Assembly (NCBI GenBank): GCA_016210395.1
Contig: JACQUI010000252.1
Location: 1 to 19,918, forward strand
DNA from: Chloroflexota bacterium
GTDB taxonomy: Bacteria; Chloroflexota; Dehalococcoidia; Lucifugimonadales; JACPCL1
Reading direction: 5' to 3'
Length of the DNA stretch: 19,918 nucleotides
In this document: positions 1 to 7,532 of the stretch, one piece after another
Layout: each line of letters opens with the position of its first letter
How positions within the stretch are numbered: position 1 is the stretch's first letter
The notes under the pieces: generated by a model
Database searches by the model: none
Told to the model about the DNA's origin: nothing
What the model saw: only the letters and a program-made list of their open reading frames with translations
Position numbers and translations under genes: made by a program

Positions 1-172
1 CCCGGATCCCGGGGTAGCCCTCGGGGTCGTCTAGATCCACGCCCGCCAGGACCAGGATCATCACGAAGACGAGGAACGAGAGGATCAAGAGGACGCCGCC
101 CAGGATGCCGGCCAGGCCACCCCAGCGCAGGATGCTTCTCTCCTCCTCCTCCATCATCTGGAAACTCTTCAT
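1..172 (-). CDS. Small membrane protein, partial (N-terminus only)
   Basis: The first 57 codons are visible and the rest runs off the left edge. The protein begins MKSFQMMEEEERSIL, an acidic cytoplasmic head, followed by 'LRWGGLAGILGG' and one strongly hydrophobic helix (about residues 19-44), then 'GVDLDDPEG'. This is an integral membrane protein with an N-in segment; later helices may lie outside the window. AGGAGG (complement of 179-184) sits 6 nt before the ATG at 172; an in-frame ATG at 175 is only 3 nt away and less likely. The upstream SRPBCC gene ends at 191, so the two are probably co-transcribed. The head-plus-'RWGGLAGILGG' style resembles uncharacterised Chloroflexota membrane proteins, but I cannot assign a function. 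Confidence 0.75.
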   Translation of the reverse strand, partial: MKSFQMMEEEERSILRWGGLAGILGGVLLILSFLVFVMILVLAGVDLDDPEGYPGIR

Positions 173-190
173 CATGTGCCTCCTTTGCTC

Positions 191-613
191 TCAGGGATTG
201 CCGTGGGCTTGAGCTTCCAGTAGCTCCTTCAGCTTGAACAGATCATTGTCCCACTGCTGCCGTGCGGCTTGGGCAATCTGCAGGTTTGTCAACTCAATGG
301 CGGTCGTGAGCCTTGTTCCCCCCTCAACCCGTTCAAAAGCAAACACTTGCCGAGCATCAATAGGCCCTGATGTAGTCTTGAACCCAAACCGGCTGTTCGG
401 TTCATGCTCGGTGACCTCGATGGTCAACACTATGGGCTGGCCTTGGACTGCGCCGGACACCTTCCAGACTGTGCCGACGTCCACGGGACCTGGAGTGGTC
501 TTCTCCGCTTCGTTGACTCCATGCCACTGTCGCCATGTACCGATGTCGGTGACATACTGGAACACTCCCTCTATGGGACAGGCAACCGTGACCTCATGCT
601 CGTTGGTTATCAT
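191..613 (-). CDS. SRPBCC / polyketide cyclase-like protein
   Basis: A 140-aa protein of the START/SRPBCC (Bet v 1-like) fold, a family that binds hydrophobic ligands in a deep cavity. The N-terminus MITNEHEVTVACPIEGVF followed by 'QYVTDIGTWRQWHG' is the typical strand 1, 'P.e.VF.yv.D...w..W' opening. A mid-protein 'SRFGFKTTSGP' strand and 'FERVEGGTRLT' hairpin follow, then a long C-terminal helix 'QWDNDLFKLKELLEAQ'. Length is normal for single-domain members. The ATG at 613 is chosen because AGGAGG (complement of 620-625) lies 6 nt upstream; the reading frame is open further upstream but has no better signal. Its stop is 18 nt from the ATG of the next (membrane) gene. Ligand and role are unknown; it is soluble and probably cytoplasmic. 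Confidence 0.85.
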   Translation of the reverse strand: MITNEHEVTVACPIEGVFQYVTDIGTWRQWHGVNEAEKTTPGPVDVGTVWKVSGAVQGQPIVLTIEVTEHEPNSRFGFKTTSGPIDARQVFAFERVEGGTRLTTAIELTNLQIAQAARQQWDNDLFKLKELLEAQAHGNP

Positions 614-720
614 TGTGAGCCTCCTTTCTTTTGACTCCGATCCGTCTATAGTGCTAGTGTTCGCCTTGTATGTCCTGGCCCACCCAGGGCCTGCTTCATC
701 TCCGCTGGACTGAAACGACG

Positions 721-942
721 TTACCTCTGCTCGCCACATGGGCCGGTCCGCTTCACAGACAGCAACGGCAGCCCAAGGTCGCGGATGCGGGTGATCACGC
801 CGTGCAGCGCCGCCTGGTCAACGACCGGTCCGACCAGCACCGTCGTGCCATCCTCTTGCCGCTGCACGGCCAGGCCCTCAAGCCAGTCCGACCAGCGGTC
901 GTCGAGGTGCCCCTTTACACGCAGTTCATAGATGTCGCTCAT
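721..942 (-). CDS. Conserved small protein of unknown function
   Basis: A 73-aa protein starting MSDIYELRVKGHLDDRW. It reads as an N-terminal strand ('YELRVKGHL'), a short helix ('DRWSDWLEGL'), strands around 'DGTTVLVGPVVDQ', and a helix ('AALHGVITRIRDLGLPL') ending in 'LLSVKRTG'. This is a compact alpha/beta fold with no membrane segment or catalytic motif that I can see. I recognise the sequence style as a recurring small hypothetical in Chloroflexota and Actinobacteria, but know no function. Start choice: ATG at 942. A GGAGGAG lies about 15 nt upstream, which is long, and an upstream in-frame TTG at 966 would place that GGAGGAG inside the gene. It lies 107 nt upstream of the SRPBCC gene on the same strand and could be co-transcribed with it. 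Confidence 0.7.
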   Translation of the reverse strand: MSDIYELRVKGHLDDRWSDWLEGLAVQRQEDGTTVLVGPVVDQAALHGVITRIRDLGLPLLSVKRTGPCGEQR

Positions 943-1192
943 CGCAAGGTCTCGAAGCTCCTCCAACGGTTATGTGACAGGGACAATCTACGACCGATGG
1001 ATAGCAGTCAGGATCAGCCGAAGGGTGTAGATGGGGGGTGTAATTTAGGGGTGTAGGTGGAGATGCGGGCGGCGAGGGTTGATGGGGGGTATGAGACCAG
1101 GGAGACGGTATGAGCCGTCCGGCCTGAGGAGGCTGCAGAGACAGCGTCGGGCCGCTTGCCGCAGATTCAGGTGCTTAGCGCCTGTCCGCGGT
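943..1192. other. Non-coding stretch between the oxidoreductase and the small gene
   Basis: Apart from the 13-bp repeats there is no convincing gene, no strong -35/-10 pair for the small gene, and no clear stem-loop terminator after the oxidoreductase stop at 1193. A G-rich, C-poor bias on the plus strand runs through 1023-1110. Confidence 0.5.
1023..1061. repeat. Three tandem 13-bp direct repeats (GGGTGTA core)
   Basis: GGGTGTA occurs at 1023-1029, 1036-1042 and 1049-1055, exactly 13 bp apart. The unit tails differ (GATGGG, ATTTAG, GGTGGA). A related exact 10-mer, GATGGGGGGT, is at 1030-1039 and again at 1081-1090. The array lies in the 250-bp non-coding stretch 943-1192, upstream of the small gene that starts at 942, so it could be a cluster of regulator-binding sites. 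The function is unknown. Period 13 is not helically phased, and G-rich low-complexity slippage is an alternative. Confidence 0.55.
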
Positions 1193-2206
1193 TCACACCG
1201 TGATGACGACTTTCCCCTTCACCTGTCCCTCCTGCAGATAGCGGATGGCCTTGGGGACCTCGCTCAGGGGGTAGGTCCTGTCGATGTGTGGCTTGAGCTT
1301 TCCAGACTCGAGGAGCTCCTTCAAGAAAGCCATGGATTCCGCCCTGCCCGGCCTGGAAAGGGGCACATAATGAAGCTGCTTCACGAACGGTGACATCGCC
1401 ATCAGTCTGAATATGCGGGGGAGGACTCCTACCCAACGGCGCATCCCCTTACCGTAGTTGTCGTGGCCGATCAGGACATAGGTCCCGCTAGGCACCAGCA
1501 CGCGCTTGCAGTCGGCAAAGGAATGGTTCCCTGGGATGTCAAAGATGAGATCATAACGCTCGCTACGTCGGGTGAAGTCTTCCTGAGTGTAGTCAATCAC
1601 GTGGTCCGCGCCGATGGAGCGCACCATGTCCAGCTTGTTGGTGCTGTCCACGCCCGTCACCTCAGCTCCCAGCGCTTTGGCGAGCTGCACAGCGAAGGAG
1701 CCCACCCCGCCACCAGCGCCGTTGACCAGGATCTTCTGCCCGGCCTGAATCTTCCCTTCGCCTTTCAGGGACCCCAGGGCGATGAGCGCGGAGGTGGGGA
1801 CCGCCGCGGCCTGCTCAAAGGTGACGTTGGGTGGCTTCAGCGCCAGCACGTCTTCGGGAGCTGTCGCATACTCGGCATACGCGCCACCGTTGGTCCACTG
1901 CATGCCTTTGATGGTCTCACCGAAGACCTCGTCCCCCGGTTGAAACCGCGTCACCTTCCTGCCCACCGACTCGACGACCCCGGCCACATCCGTCCCTGGG
2001 ACCGGGTTCTTTGGCTTACGCAGCCCAGCCCCCATGATGCGGAGGACATACGGCAGGCCAGTCACGACGTGCCAGACATCGGCATGGACCGAGGCCGCGT
2101 GGACGCATACGAGTACCTCATCGTCCTTGACCACCGGCGCCTCGATATCCTTGAGCTCCAGGACATCTTCTGGCGGGCCGTACCTGTCCTGGACGATCGC
2201 TTTCAT
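1193..2206 (-). CDS. NAD(P)-dependent MDR-family oxidoreductase (quinone oxidoreductase-like, zinc-free)
   Basis: A 337-aa medium-chain dehydrogenase/reductase. The start MKAIVQDRYGPPEDVLELKD is the typical N-terminal GroES-like strand. 'HAASVHADVWHVVTGLP' and 'NPVPGTDVAGVVESVG' are the family's substrate-domain signatures (about residues 37-82). The cofactor site is 'VNGAGGGVG' (161-169), with 'GADHVIDY' (199-206) and a C-terminal 'PLSEVPKAIRYLQEGQVKGKVVI' type closing, which is usual. The cysteine/histidine zinc ligands of true alcohol dehydrogenases are absent, which puts it with zeta-crystallin/quinone reductase-like members that reduce quinones or enones using NADPH; the substrate cannot be told. 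ATG at 2206 is chosen with AAGGGG about 8 nt upstream; an in-frame TTG at 2227 has weaker support. It sits 85 nt downstream of the LAL regulator on the same strand, so the regulator may control it. Confidence 0.88.
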   Translation of the reverse strand: MKAIVQDRYGPPEDVLELKDIEAPVVKDDEVLVCVHAASVHADVWHVVTGLPYVLRIMGAGLRKPKNPVPGTDVAGVVESVGRKVTRFQPGDEVFGETIKGMQWTNGGAYAEYATAPEDVLALKPPNVTFEQAAAVPTSALIALGSLKGEGKIQAGQKILVNGAGGGVGSFAVQLAKALGAEVTGVDSTNKLDMVRSIGADHVIDYTQEDFTRRSERYDLIFDIPGNHSFADCKRVLVPSGTYVLIGHDNYGKGMRRWVGVLPRIFRLMAMSPFVKQLHYVPLSRPGRAESMAFLKELLESGKLKPHIDRTYPLSEVPKAIRYLQEGQVKGKVVITV

Positions 2207-2291
2207 GGTCTTATCCCCTTCTGGCAAAGCAACATGCTTAGAGTGATGACGTGCGGCGCCGGCTCCGAGGCTGGTAGACGAGGTGGCCTCC

Positions 2292-5033
2292 TTACAGTAG
2301 GTCTAGCTCGTTCGCCCGAACAATGGCCTCGGTGCGATGGCTGACGCCCAGCTTGCCGTAGGCATTGGCAATGTGCCGCTTGACTGTCGACAGGCTGATG
2401 AACAGGTGATCAGCAATCTCCTGGTTCCTCATCCCTGCCACAACGAGACGCACGACCTCGACCTCCCGCGCCGTGAGGGGTTCGGTCAGACCGGCAGGGT
2501 GAGCCGAAGCAGGCCCAGGCGCGTTGTCGAAGGCGGACAGCAACCGCTGCGTGTATGAGCTGGCCACGCCTTGGGCAGCCGCGTGGCGAACAAGGTCGCG
2601 CATGGCCTCCCACTCGTCCACGAACACGCGCGCGCAGTCCTCGGGCTCTGCGAGGGTCAGGGCGCGTTCCAGCGGCGCAAGGGCCCCGGCGATGTCTCCC
2701 TGCACTGCGTGAGCGAGCGCCTGGAGCGCCAGGACCTCGATCACACTCCCCATCCTCCCGCCCTCTTCCGCCGCATTCCGGAGGCGCTCCAGGAGTCCTA
2801 TTGCTTCCTGAACGGAGCTCTCTACGCGGTCGCGCTTGTACCGGGCAATGAGCACTCTCGCGAGCGTGATGTGCTCGAACTCTCGCAGGTAGCTGAGGTC
2901 GTCGTCAACGGACAGGCCCCGTTCGCGGGCCCAGCCCAGAGCTTCGGCCAGTCTGCCCTGGCGGACCCATATTCGCGCCTTCGCTGCCGCGACGGGACGC
3001 ACCTCGGGGTCGGGGCTTCTGATATACCGACGCTCCGCCTCGTCGAGCAGGTCGAGAGCGCGTTCCAGGTCGCCCCGGGCCTCCTGTATCCGCGCCATGG
3101 CGACGTACCAGCGGTGCCGGTGTTCCGGCATCCCACCGTGCTCGCCCACGTCCCTGCTTCGCTGCAAGCACCACAAGGCGCCTTCCAGGTCATGGTGCTC
3201 GAGGCACAGCTCACTCAATCCCACATACAGGTCCGCCGTTGCCGGAGGCCTTGGCTCTCCCAGACCAGCCGCAAGCTTCAATGCCTGCTCATAGATTCTG
3301 GCTGCCTCATGGAGGCGGCCTTGCGCTGTCCTGATGTTCGCCAGCAGAAAGGCGCCACTGAGCTCGTTGCTGCTCTCGCCGGTCATCCGCAAACTCGCCC
3401 ATCCCTCGACAAAAGACTGGTAGGCTGCCTCCAGGTCTCCGCTGGTCCAGTACGCCAGCCCCAGGAGCGCTCCGGCAGCGCCGCGCCACAGGTGGTCGCC
3501 CTCGGACAAGAGGTCCAACGCCCGCCGGGCGTGGCCCACGATGCCGGGCACGTCGCCGAGCGCCCCGGCAAGGTAGGCGCGGACAATGGCGATGGTCCCC
3601 GGCAGCGACTGGAACGCCTCTGCGTCCACGACGACCGTCTCGACCGATGGGGCTTCCGTCCGCTCACTCGTCGCGTCAAGCAACCGTTCGGCGTCCCGCA
3701 GGCGGGCCTCGGCGGCCTTCAGGTCGCTAGGGAGTAATACCAGCGCATAGTACACGCCGAGCACAGGCCTGACGCGGAACAGCTCATCCGGCAGCGCCTG
3801 CAGCCAGCGAAGGAATGTGTCATCCTGTCTACCCGTCAGGATGGCGCGCCCTTCCAGCTCGAGCAGGTCCGCTGCGCGCTCGAAGTCCCTGGCGGCAAGG
3901 GCATGACGGACGGCTTCGGCTGGCAGACCGTTGCGCTCGCACCACTCGCTCGCCCGCCGATGCAAGGTGGGTATGTAATCGGGGTGCGCCTCCGTTGCGT
4001 GGGCGCGGAGCACGTCGGCAAAGAGATGGTGGTAGCGGAACCAGTGGCGCTTGTCGTCCAGGGGCACAAGGAACAGGTTGCCGTGCTCCAGGGCCTCCAG
4101 CAGCGCTCTGCCGTCTTGCCGGCCGGTGACCGCGTCGCACAGCGGGCCGCTCAGCCTGTCGAGGATCGAGGTCTGCAACAGGAAACTCCGGGCGTGTTGG
4201 GGCTGGCGCTGCAGGACCTCTTCCACCAGGTAGTCGACGATGTACCGGTTGTCACCGGCGAAGGCCCGGATGAACCCGGAAACGTCGTCCCGTCCCTGCA
4301 TCGAGAGGGCTGCTAGCTGCAGCCCCGCGATCCAGCCCTCGGTCCGCGTCTCCAGGGCCGCCACCTCGGCCCCTGAGAGGCCCAGCCCCATCACCTCGTT
4401 GAGGAAGGCAACCGCCTCGTCCGGGGTGAAACGTAAGTCCGAGGCCCTGAGCTCGGTCAGCTCGCCGCGCCCTCGAAGCCGCGCCAGGGGCAAGGGTGGG
4501 TCGGCACGGGTAGCCAGGACCAGGTGCATCTGCGGCGGAAGGTGGTCAAGGAGAAAGGCGACGGCGCTGTGGACGGGTTCAGCCTCGATCATGTGGTAAT
4601 CATCAAGGATGAGCGCGAAGTTGTTCTGGACCGCATTGATCTCGTTGATCAAGCCCGTCAAGACCAACTCGATTGGTGGAGGCTGAGGTGAACGCAGCAG
4701 AGAAAGCGCGCTCTCGCCGACCTCGGGGCGCACGGTCCGGAGCGCAGCGATGACGTAGGCCCAGAAGATCGCCGGGTTATTGTCGCTCTGGTACAGGGAT
4801 AGCCAGGCCGTGGGCTGTCTGCCGGCTGCCACCGCTCCCGCCCATTCAGCGAGTAGCGTCGTCTTGCCGAACCCCGCCGGCGCGGAGACGAGCGTCAGCT
4901 TGCCCTCGGCCCCACGGTCCAGGCGATCCATCAGCCGCGGACGTGGCACCAGAGTGGGACGCCGCCTGGGGATGTAGCACTTGGTCTCAAGCAGCGGGCT
5001 TGCTGCGCTTGATTGTCCTGACGAACCAATCAT
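2292..5033 (-). CDS. LAL/MalT-type LuxR family transcriptional regulator
   Basis: A 913-aa signal-transduction ATPase regulator. Near the N-terminus 'LLETKCYIPRRRPTLVPRPRL' style residues (14-34) lead to a Walker A 'APAGFGKTT' (51-59) and a Walker B 'LILDD' (141-145). A long helical region with TPR-like repeats occupies about residues 350-840. The last 65 residues form a LuxR/GerE HTH: 'LTAREVEVVRLVVAGMRNQE', then 'STVKRHIANAYGKLGV'. Length matches the LAL class (about 850-950 aa), which act as ligand- and ATP-dependent activators. The inducer is unknown. The ATG at 5033 lacks an SD; instead TATAAT lies directly upstream (complement of 5040-5045), leaving exactly 6 nt before ATG, so the mRNA may be leaderless. 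It heads the minus-strand gene set and is divergent from the glycan cluster. Confidence 0.93.
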   Translation of the reverse strand: MIGSSGQSSAASPLLETKCYIPRRRPTLVPRPRLMDRLDRGAEGKLTLVSAPAGFGKTTLLAEWAGAVAAGRQPTAWLSLYQSDNNPAIFWAYVIAALRTVRPEVGESALSLLRSPQPPPIELVLTGLINEINAVQNNFALILDDYHMIEAEPVHSAVAFLLDHLPPQMHLVLATRADPPLPLARLRGRGELTELRASDLRFTPDEAVAFLNEVMGLGLSGAEVAALETRTEGWIAGLQLAALSMQGRDDVSGFIRAFAGDNRYIVDYLVEEVLQRQPQHARSFLLQTSILDRLSGPLCDAVTGRQDGRALLEALEHGNLFLVPLDDKRHWFRYHHLFADVLRAHATEAHPDYIPTLHRRASEWCERNGLPAEAVRHALAARDFERAADLLELEGRAILTGRQDDTFLRWLQALPDELFRVRPVLGVYYALVLLPSDLKAAEARLRDAERLLDATSERTEAPSVETVVVDAEAFQSLPGTIAIVRAYLAGALGDVPGIVGHARRALDLLSEGDHLWRGAAGALLGLAYWTSGDLEAAYQSFVEGWASLRMTGESSNELSGAFLLANIRTAQGRLHEAARIYEQALKLAAGLGEPRPPATADLYVGLSELCLEHHDLEGALWCLQRSRDVGEHGGMPEHRHRWYVAMARIQEARGDLERALDLLDEAERRYIRSPDPEVRPVAAAKARIWVRQGRLAEALGWARERGLSVDDDLSYLREFEHITLARVLIARYKRDRVESSVQEAIGLLERLRNAAEEGGRMGSVIEVLALQALAHAVQGDIAGALAPLERALTLAEPEDCARVFVDEWEAMRDLVRHAAAQGVASSYTQRLLSAFDNAPGPASAHPAGLTEPLTAREVEVVRLVVAGMRNQEIADHLFISLSTVKRHIANAYGKLGVSHRTEAIVRANELDLL

Positions 5034-5039
5034 GGGCGG

Positions 5040-5045
5040 ATTATA
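5040..5045 (-). promoter_or_regulatory. -10 element TATAAT, putative leaderless promoter of the LAL regulator
   Basis: On the minus strand the sequence reads GG-TATAAT-CCGCCC-ATG. With standard -10 geometry, transcription would start at or next to the A of the ATG. No SD is present in front of the gene, which fits a leaderless mRNA. No good -35 sits 17 nt upstream; a TTGACC occurs about 31 nt upstream, too far for a usual spacer. Confidence 0.4.
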
Positions 5046-5388
5046 CCTATTGCCGCGACGGTTCGCACCAGCTACAGGTCAAGGAGCATCAACACGGGCA
5101 GGATTCAGAAAGCCGCACAGCAAGCTCTGACGATATGCAACGAGAACCGGGATGTGCAGAGGCAGCTACGTCGGCCGGAGAGGGTAGTGAGTTAAGCGGA
5201 GTCGACGCCGGAGGCAGGTGGCCGTGTGAGTACCCTCCCCCGAGCCTTGCGGGCGTCCTCGCGTCGTCCTCTTGTCAATGGTTTGTATGGCCCATCGCTT
5301 GGAGGAAGGGGAAGACTGTCGCAAATCGCTTACAAGTATTCGACAAAGTGGAGCTGACGGGATTCGCGAACCACCTCTCCCTTCAATC
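5046..5388. other. Intergenic DNA, no supported gene
   Basis: Short frames exist on both strands, but none has an SD, domain motif or plausible composition. One minus-strand frame at about 5375-5415 encodes GEPIEGKIEG, which resembles GDPIEGRIIG inside the adjacent HTH remnant, so some of this may be further decayed debris of the same element. Confidence 0.4.
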
Positions 5389-5747
5389 TTACCCTCGATA
5401 GGTTCGCCGGTGGCGCACACTGATGCGCCGCTGCTCCGCTGGTGGCAAGGTGGGCAGGGTCCGAAGGGTGTGTGCCCCTATGATCCGTCCTTCTATCGGG
5501 TCTCCGAGCGCCAGCACCATTTCCTTGACCTCTGGTCCCAAGGACAGCATCCTGAGGACTTGGGTCACCTGGGGACGGGTCACTCCGAGCTGTCGGGAAA
5601 GGTCTGCCCGGTTCAGGTCCTGGTTGTTAACAGTCGGCGCTCTCAGTCTTGGGCGATGACGAGGGGGTTGGGGTAGGTCTTGCGCCTAGATTGGGGTTTT
5701 GGCTCCTCTGGGAACCTGTAGATAGCAACAAAAGTTCTGCCGGTGCC
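5389..5747 (-). pseudogene. Frameshifted helix-turn-helix remnant (recombinase-type C-terminus)
   Basis: Two adjoining minus-strand frames join into one recognisable C-terminal region. The upstream part (5747 to the stop at 5645-5643) ends 'RRKTYPNPLVIAQD' then stop. In the next frame, 'RLRAPTVNNQDLNRADL', 'SRQLGVTRPQVTQVLRMLSL', 'GPEVKEMVLALGDPIEG' and 'LRTLPTLPPAEQRR' continue to a stop at 5389. 'RADLSRQLGVTRPQVTQVLRML' style is the HTH placed after a '.NPL.IAQRLR' linker in site-specific recombinase or plasmid-type DNA-binding proteins. Reading NPLVIAQ-RLRA across the junction needs a one-base shift at about 5645-5651, so a single indel explains the break. The 5' part of the gene is missing (stop at 5748-5750). 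I am confident of the HTH, less so of the parent family. Confidence 0.6.
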
Positions 5748-5750
5748 TTA

Positions 5751-6312
5751 GTCCGTATTCGCTTCGCTCATGCAAACTCTGGCCAAGGCCAATGATTCGC
5801 GGCATTGCAGGCAGAGCGATTCGTTCTCCTCGTAAGGGGGCCGGCGGGAGGCCAGAAGAGACAAAAGGCCAGAGAATGGCCCCCCCATTCGTCTCCCTTA
5901 GAAATAGGTAGCATGACTCGTTCGCTTTGCATGAATTTGGCGCATCCTAAATACAGACATCAACGCAGTAAGGGGGTAAGCACGAAGCCCATTCAAAGAC
6001 GGAGGCCTGACCGGCGCTTGGGAGAGGCGGCGGAACGGCAAAAACATCATAGACGCATCCCCGGTGGGTCCAGGAGATGTGGTGAGGCGCGTTAACCACT
6101 GGAACTGGTCTGGATACCCTCCGGCGTGGCAGCCAAGATGCGGGCGGCAAGGGGCACGGGATGTTCCCGGCCTGTCGTCTGCGGAAGGAAGCCATGACCG
6201 TGAGGGGGAAACGGACGAGTTCCAGTAGGAAACGACCCGGTGCGGAAGTCACAAGCTGACCGCATTCAGCCTCTGAGCGTGTGGTGGTTGGGTTGCTGGA
6301 AAGGAGACGGGG
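5751..6312. other. Upstream region of the glycosyltransferase/kinase cluster, no supported gene
   Basis: About 560 bp with no plausible gene on either strand and no tRNA-like fold. A relatively AT-rich patch lies at about 5885-5960; TTTGCA (about 5926) and TAAATA (about 5948) with a 16-nt gap make a weak promoter candidate for the plus-strand cluster. A 9-bp inverted pair, ACTGGAACT at 6098-6106 and AGTTCCAGT at 6218-6226, could be chance. If transcription starts near 5955, the leader would be about 350 nt. Confidence 0.35.
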
Positions 6313-7485
6313 ATGCGTGTTTTCATGTATAGCCAAGACGGCTTTGGTCTGGGTCATTACCGGCGCACATGCAATATCGCTGAGGAGATCCTGGCGCTGG
6401 AACCAGGCGCTCGGATTCTCGCCGTTGTGGACACCCCGGCGGTCTCCTCCTTCCCCCCTGTGACGGGAATGGAGCGCCTGAAGCTGCCCACGATCGTCAA
6501 GACGGGCAGCAAGACCTGGCGCTGCGCCGATTCTCTTTCCGGCATTGAGGATGCGGTGGGACTCCGCTCCCAGATGCTTTTGCAGGCCTTCTGCGACTTC
6601 AGCCCCGACATGGTGGTTGTTGACCATATGCCTACAGGCGCGCTTGGGGAATTGAAGCCACTGTTGGACAGGGCCAGTCAAACAAGAGGGCGTCCAAAGC
6701 TCTTCCTGGGTCTCAGAGACATCCTGGACGCGCCAGAGGTGATCCGCAGCGTCTGGTCTCAACAAGGCGCTTACGACTACCTGCAGGTGTACGATTCTGT
6801 CCTGATCTACGGTTGCCGCTCATTGTATGACGCGGAACTCGCCTATCGTCTCACCCCTGGGTCCCAGAGAGTTGTCTACTGCAACTACGTGGCTCCCAGG
6901 GACATTCCCCGCTCCCCTGACGCTTCCCCGGAGAAGCCGTTCATTCTGGTCATGGGCGGTGGAGGATGGGATGCGTATTCTCTGGGTCAGAGCTTCATGG
7001 ACGCAGCCCCACACCTCCTGCGAGAGCTGGACTTCCGAGCGCTGGTCCTGACAGGGCCCAACATGCCCTTTTCTCAGCGCCAGGCCCTCGAGTCGCGGGC
7101 GGCAGGCTACCCTGTGCAGGTGCAAGGCAGCACGCAGGATACCAGTCCACTCCTTGAGCAAGCCTCCGCGGTCGTGACCATGGCTGGGTACAACAGCCTG
7201 GTTGAGATCCTGCAATGGAGGAAGAAGGCGCTGGTTGTGCCCCGGGCCGGCCCGAGCGCCGAGCAACGAATGCGGAGCCGGCTGTTTGCCGTGCACAGCC
7301 TTGTGCGCATGCTGGACCCCGATGACCTGACGCCCAGGCGATTGGCCGCCGAACTGGCGCGGCTCCTGGAGGCGGACGCCGTCCCGAATGCAGCGGCCAT
7401 CCCGCCGCTGGACGGCGCCGAAAGGGCAGCGGGGGTGCTTCTGGCATGCCCAGGTGAGGCCAGGAGCAAGGTCCCGGCCGCTTGA
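6313..7485 (+). CDS. GT-B glycosyltransferase, COG4671-like
   Basis: A 390-aa GT-B fold protein. The N-terminus MRVFMYSQDGFGLGHYRRTC, with its G-LGH-RR loop, is the hallmark of COG4671 predicted glycosyltransferases, distant relatives of MurG-like GT28 enzymes. 'FSPDMVVVDHMP' (96-107) ends the N-domain. 'PFILVMGGGGWDAYSL' (209-224) opens the C-domain, and 'ASAVVTMAGYNSLVEIL' (284-300) is the nucleotide-sugar donor loop with the usual G-Y-N-S..E pattern. Length is normal and there is no signal peptide; it probably works at the cytoplasmic face of the membrane. AAGGAG (6301-6306) lies 6 nt before the ATG. First gene of the cluster, 47 nt upstream of the dehydrogenase-like gene. Donor and acceptor cannot be told from sequence. 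Confidence 0.88.
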   Translation: MRVFMYSQDGFGLGHYRRTCNIAEEILALEPGARILAVVDTPAVSSFPPVTGMERLKLPTIVKTGSKTWRCADSLSGIEDAVGLRSQMLLQAFCDFSPDMVVVDHMPTGALGELKPLLDRASQTRGRPKLFLGLRDILDAPEVIRSVWSQQGAYDYLQVYDSVLIYGCRSLYDAELAYRLTPGSQRVVYCNYVAPRDIPRSPDASPEKPFILVMGGGGWDAYSLGQSFMDAAPHLLRELDFRALVLTGPNMPFSQRQALESRAAGYPVQVQGSTQDTSPLLEQASAVVTMAGYNSLVEILQWRKKALVVPRAGPSAEQRMRSRLFAVHSLVRMLDPDDLTPRRLAAELARLLEADAVPNAAAIPPLDGAERAAGVLLACPGEARSKVPAA

Positions 7486-7532
7486 CGAAGGAGTGGGATA
7501 GGACAATTACTACCAACTGTTTGGGGGTCGCT

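Noticed and set aside
2571..3737. 388-codon open frame on the plus strand opposite the LAL regulator
   Set aside because: Shadow of the regulator's helical repeat region; no recognisable domain or SD.
5375..5520. GEPIEGKIEG (minus, about 5380-5411) resembling GDPIEGRIIG in the HTH remnant, with mismatches mainly at third codon positions
   Set aside because: This hints at a decayed tandem copy, but only ten codons match and nothing HTH-like flanks the second copy, so it is kept only as a note.
5805..6095. 96-codon plus-strand frame in the divergent gap
   Set aside because: It is Arg/Gln/Pro-rich with no fold signature, and no SD supports a start.
6098..6226. 9-bp inverted pair ACTGGAACT / AGTTCCAGT, 111 bp apart
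   Set aside because: One 9-bp match in a few hundred bases can occur by chance, and no other copy supports an operator.
5947..6765. 272-codon minus-strand frame overlapping the start of the first glycosyltransferase
   Set aside because: It overlaps 450 bp of a well-supported gene, has no domain, and its composition is low-complexity Pro/Arg/Ser.
7482..7532. Upstream TTG start for the dehydrogenase-like gene, adding 17 residues
   Set aside because: The extra residues precede the first Rossmann strand without homology; ATG at 7533 has a G-rich SD at good distance and a normal family N-terminus.
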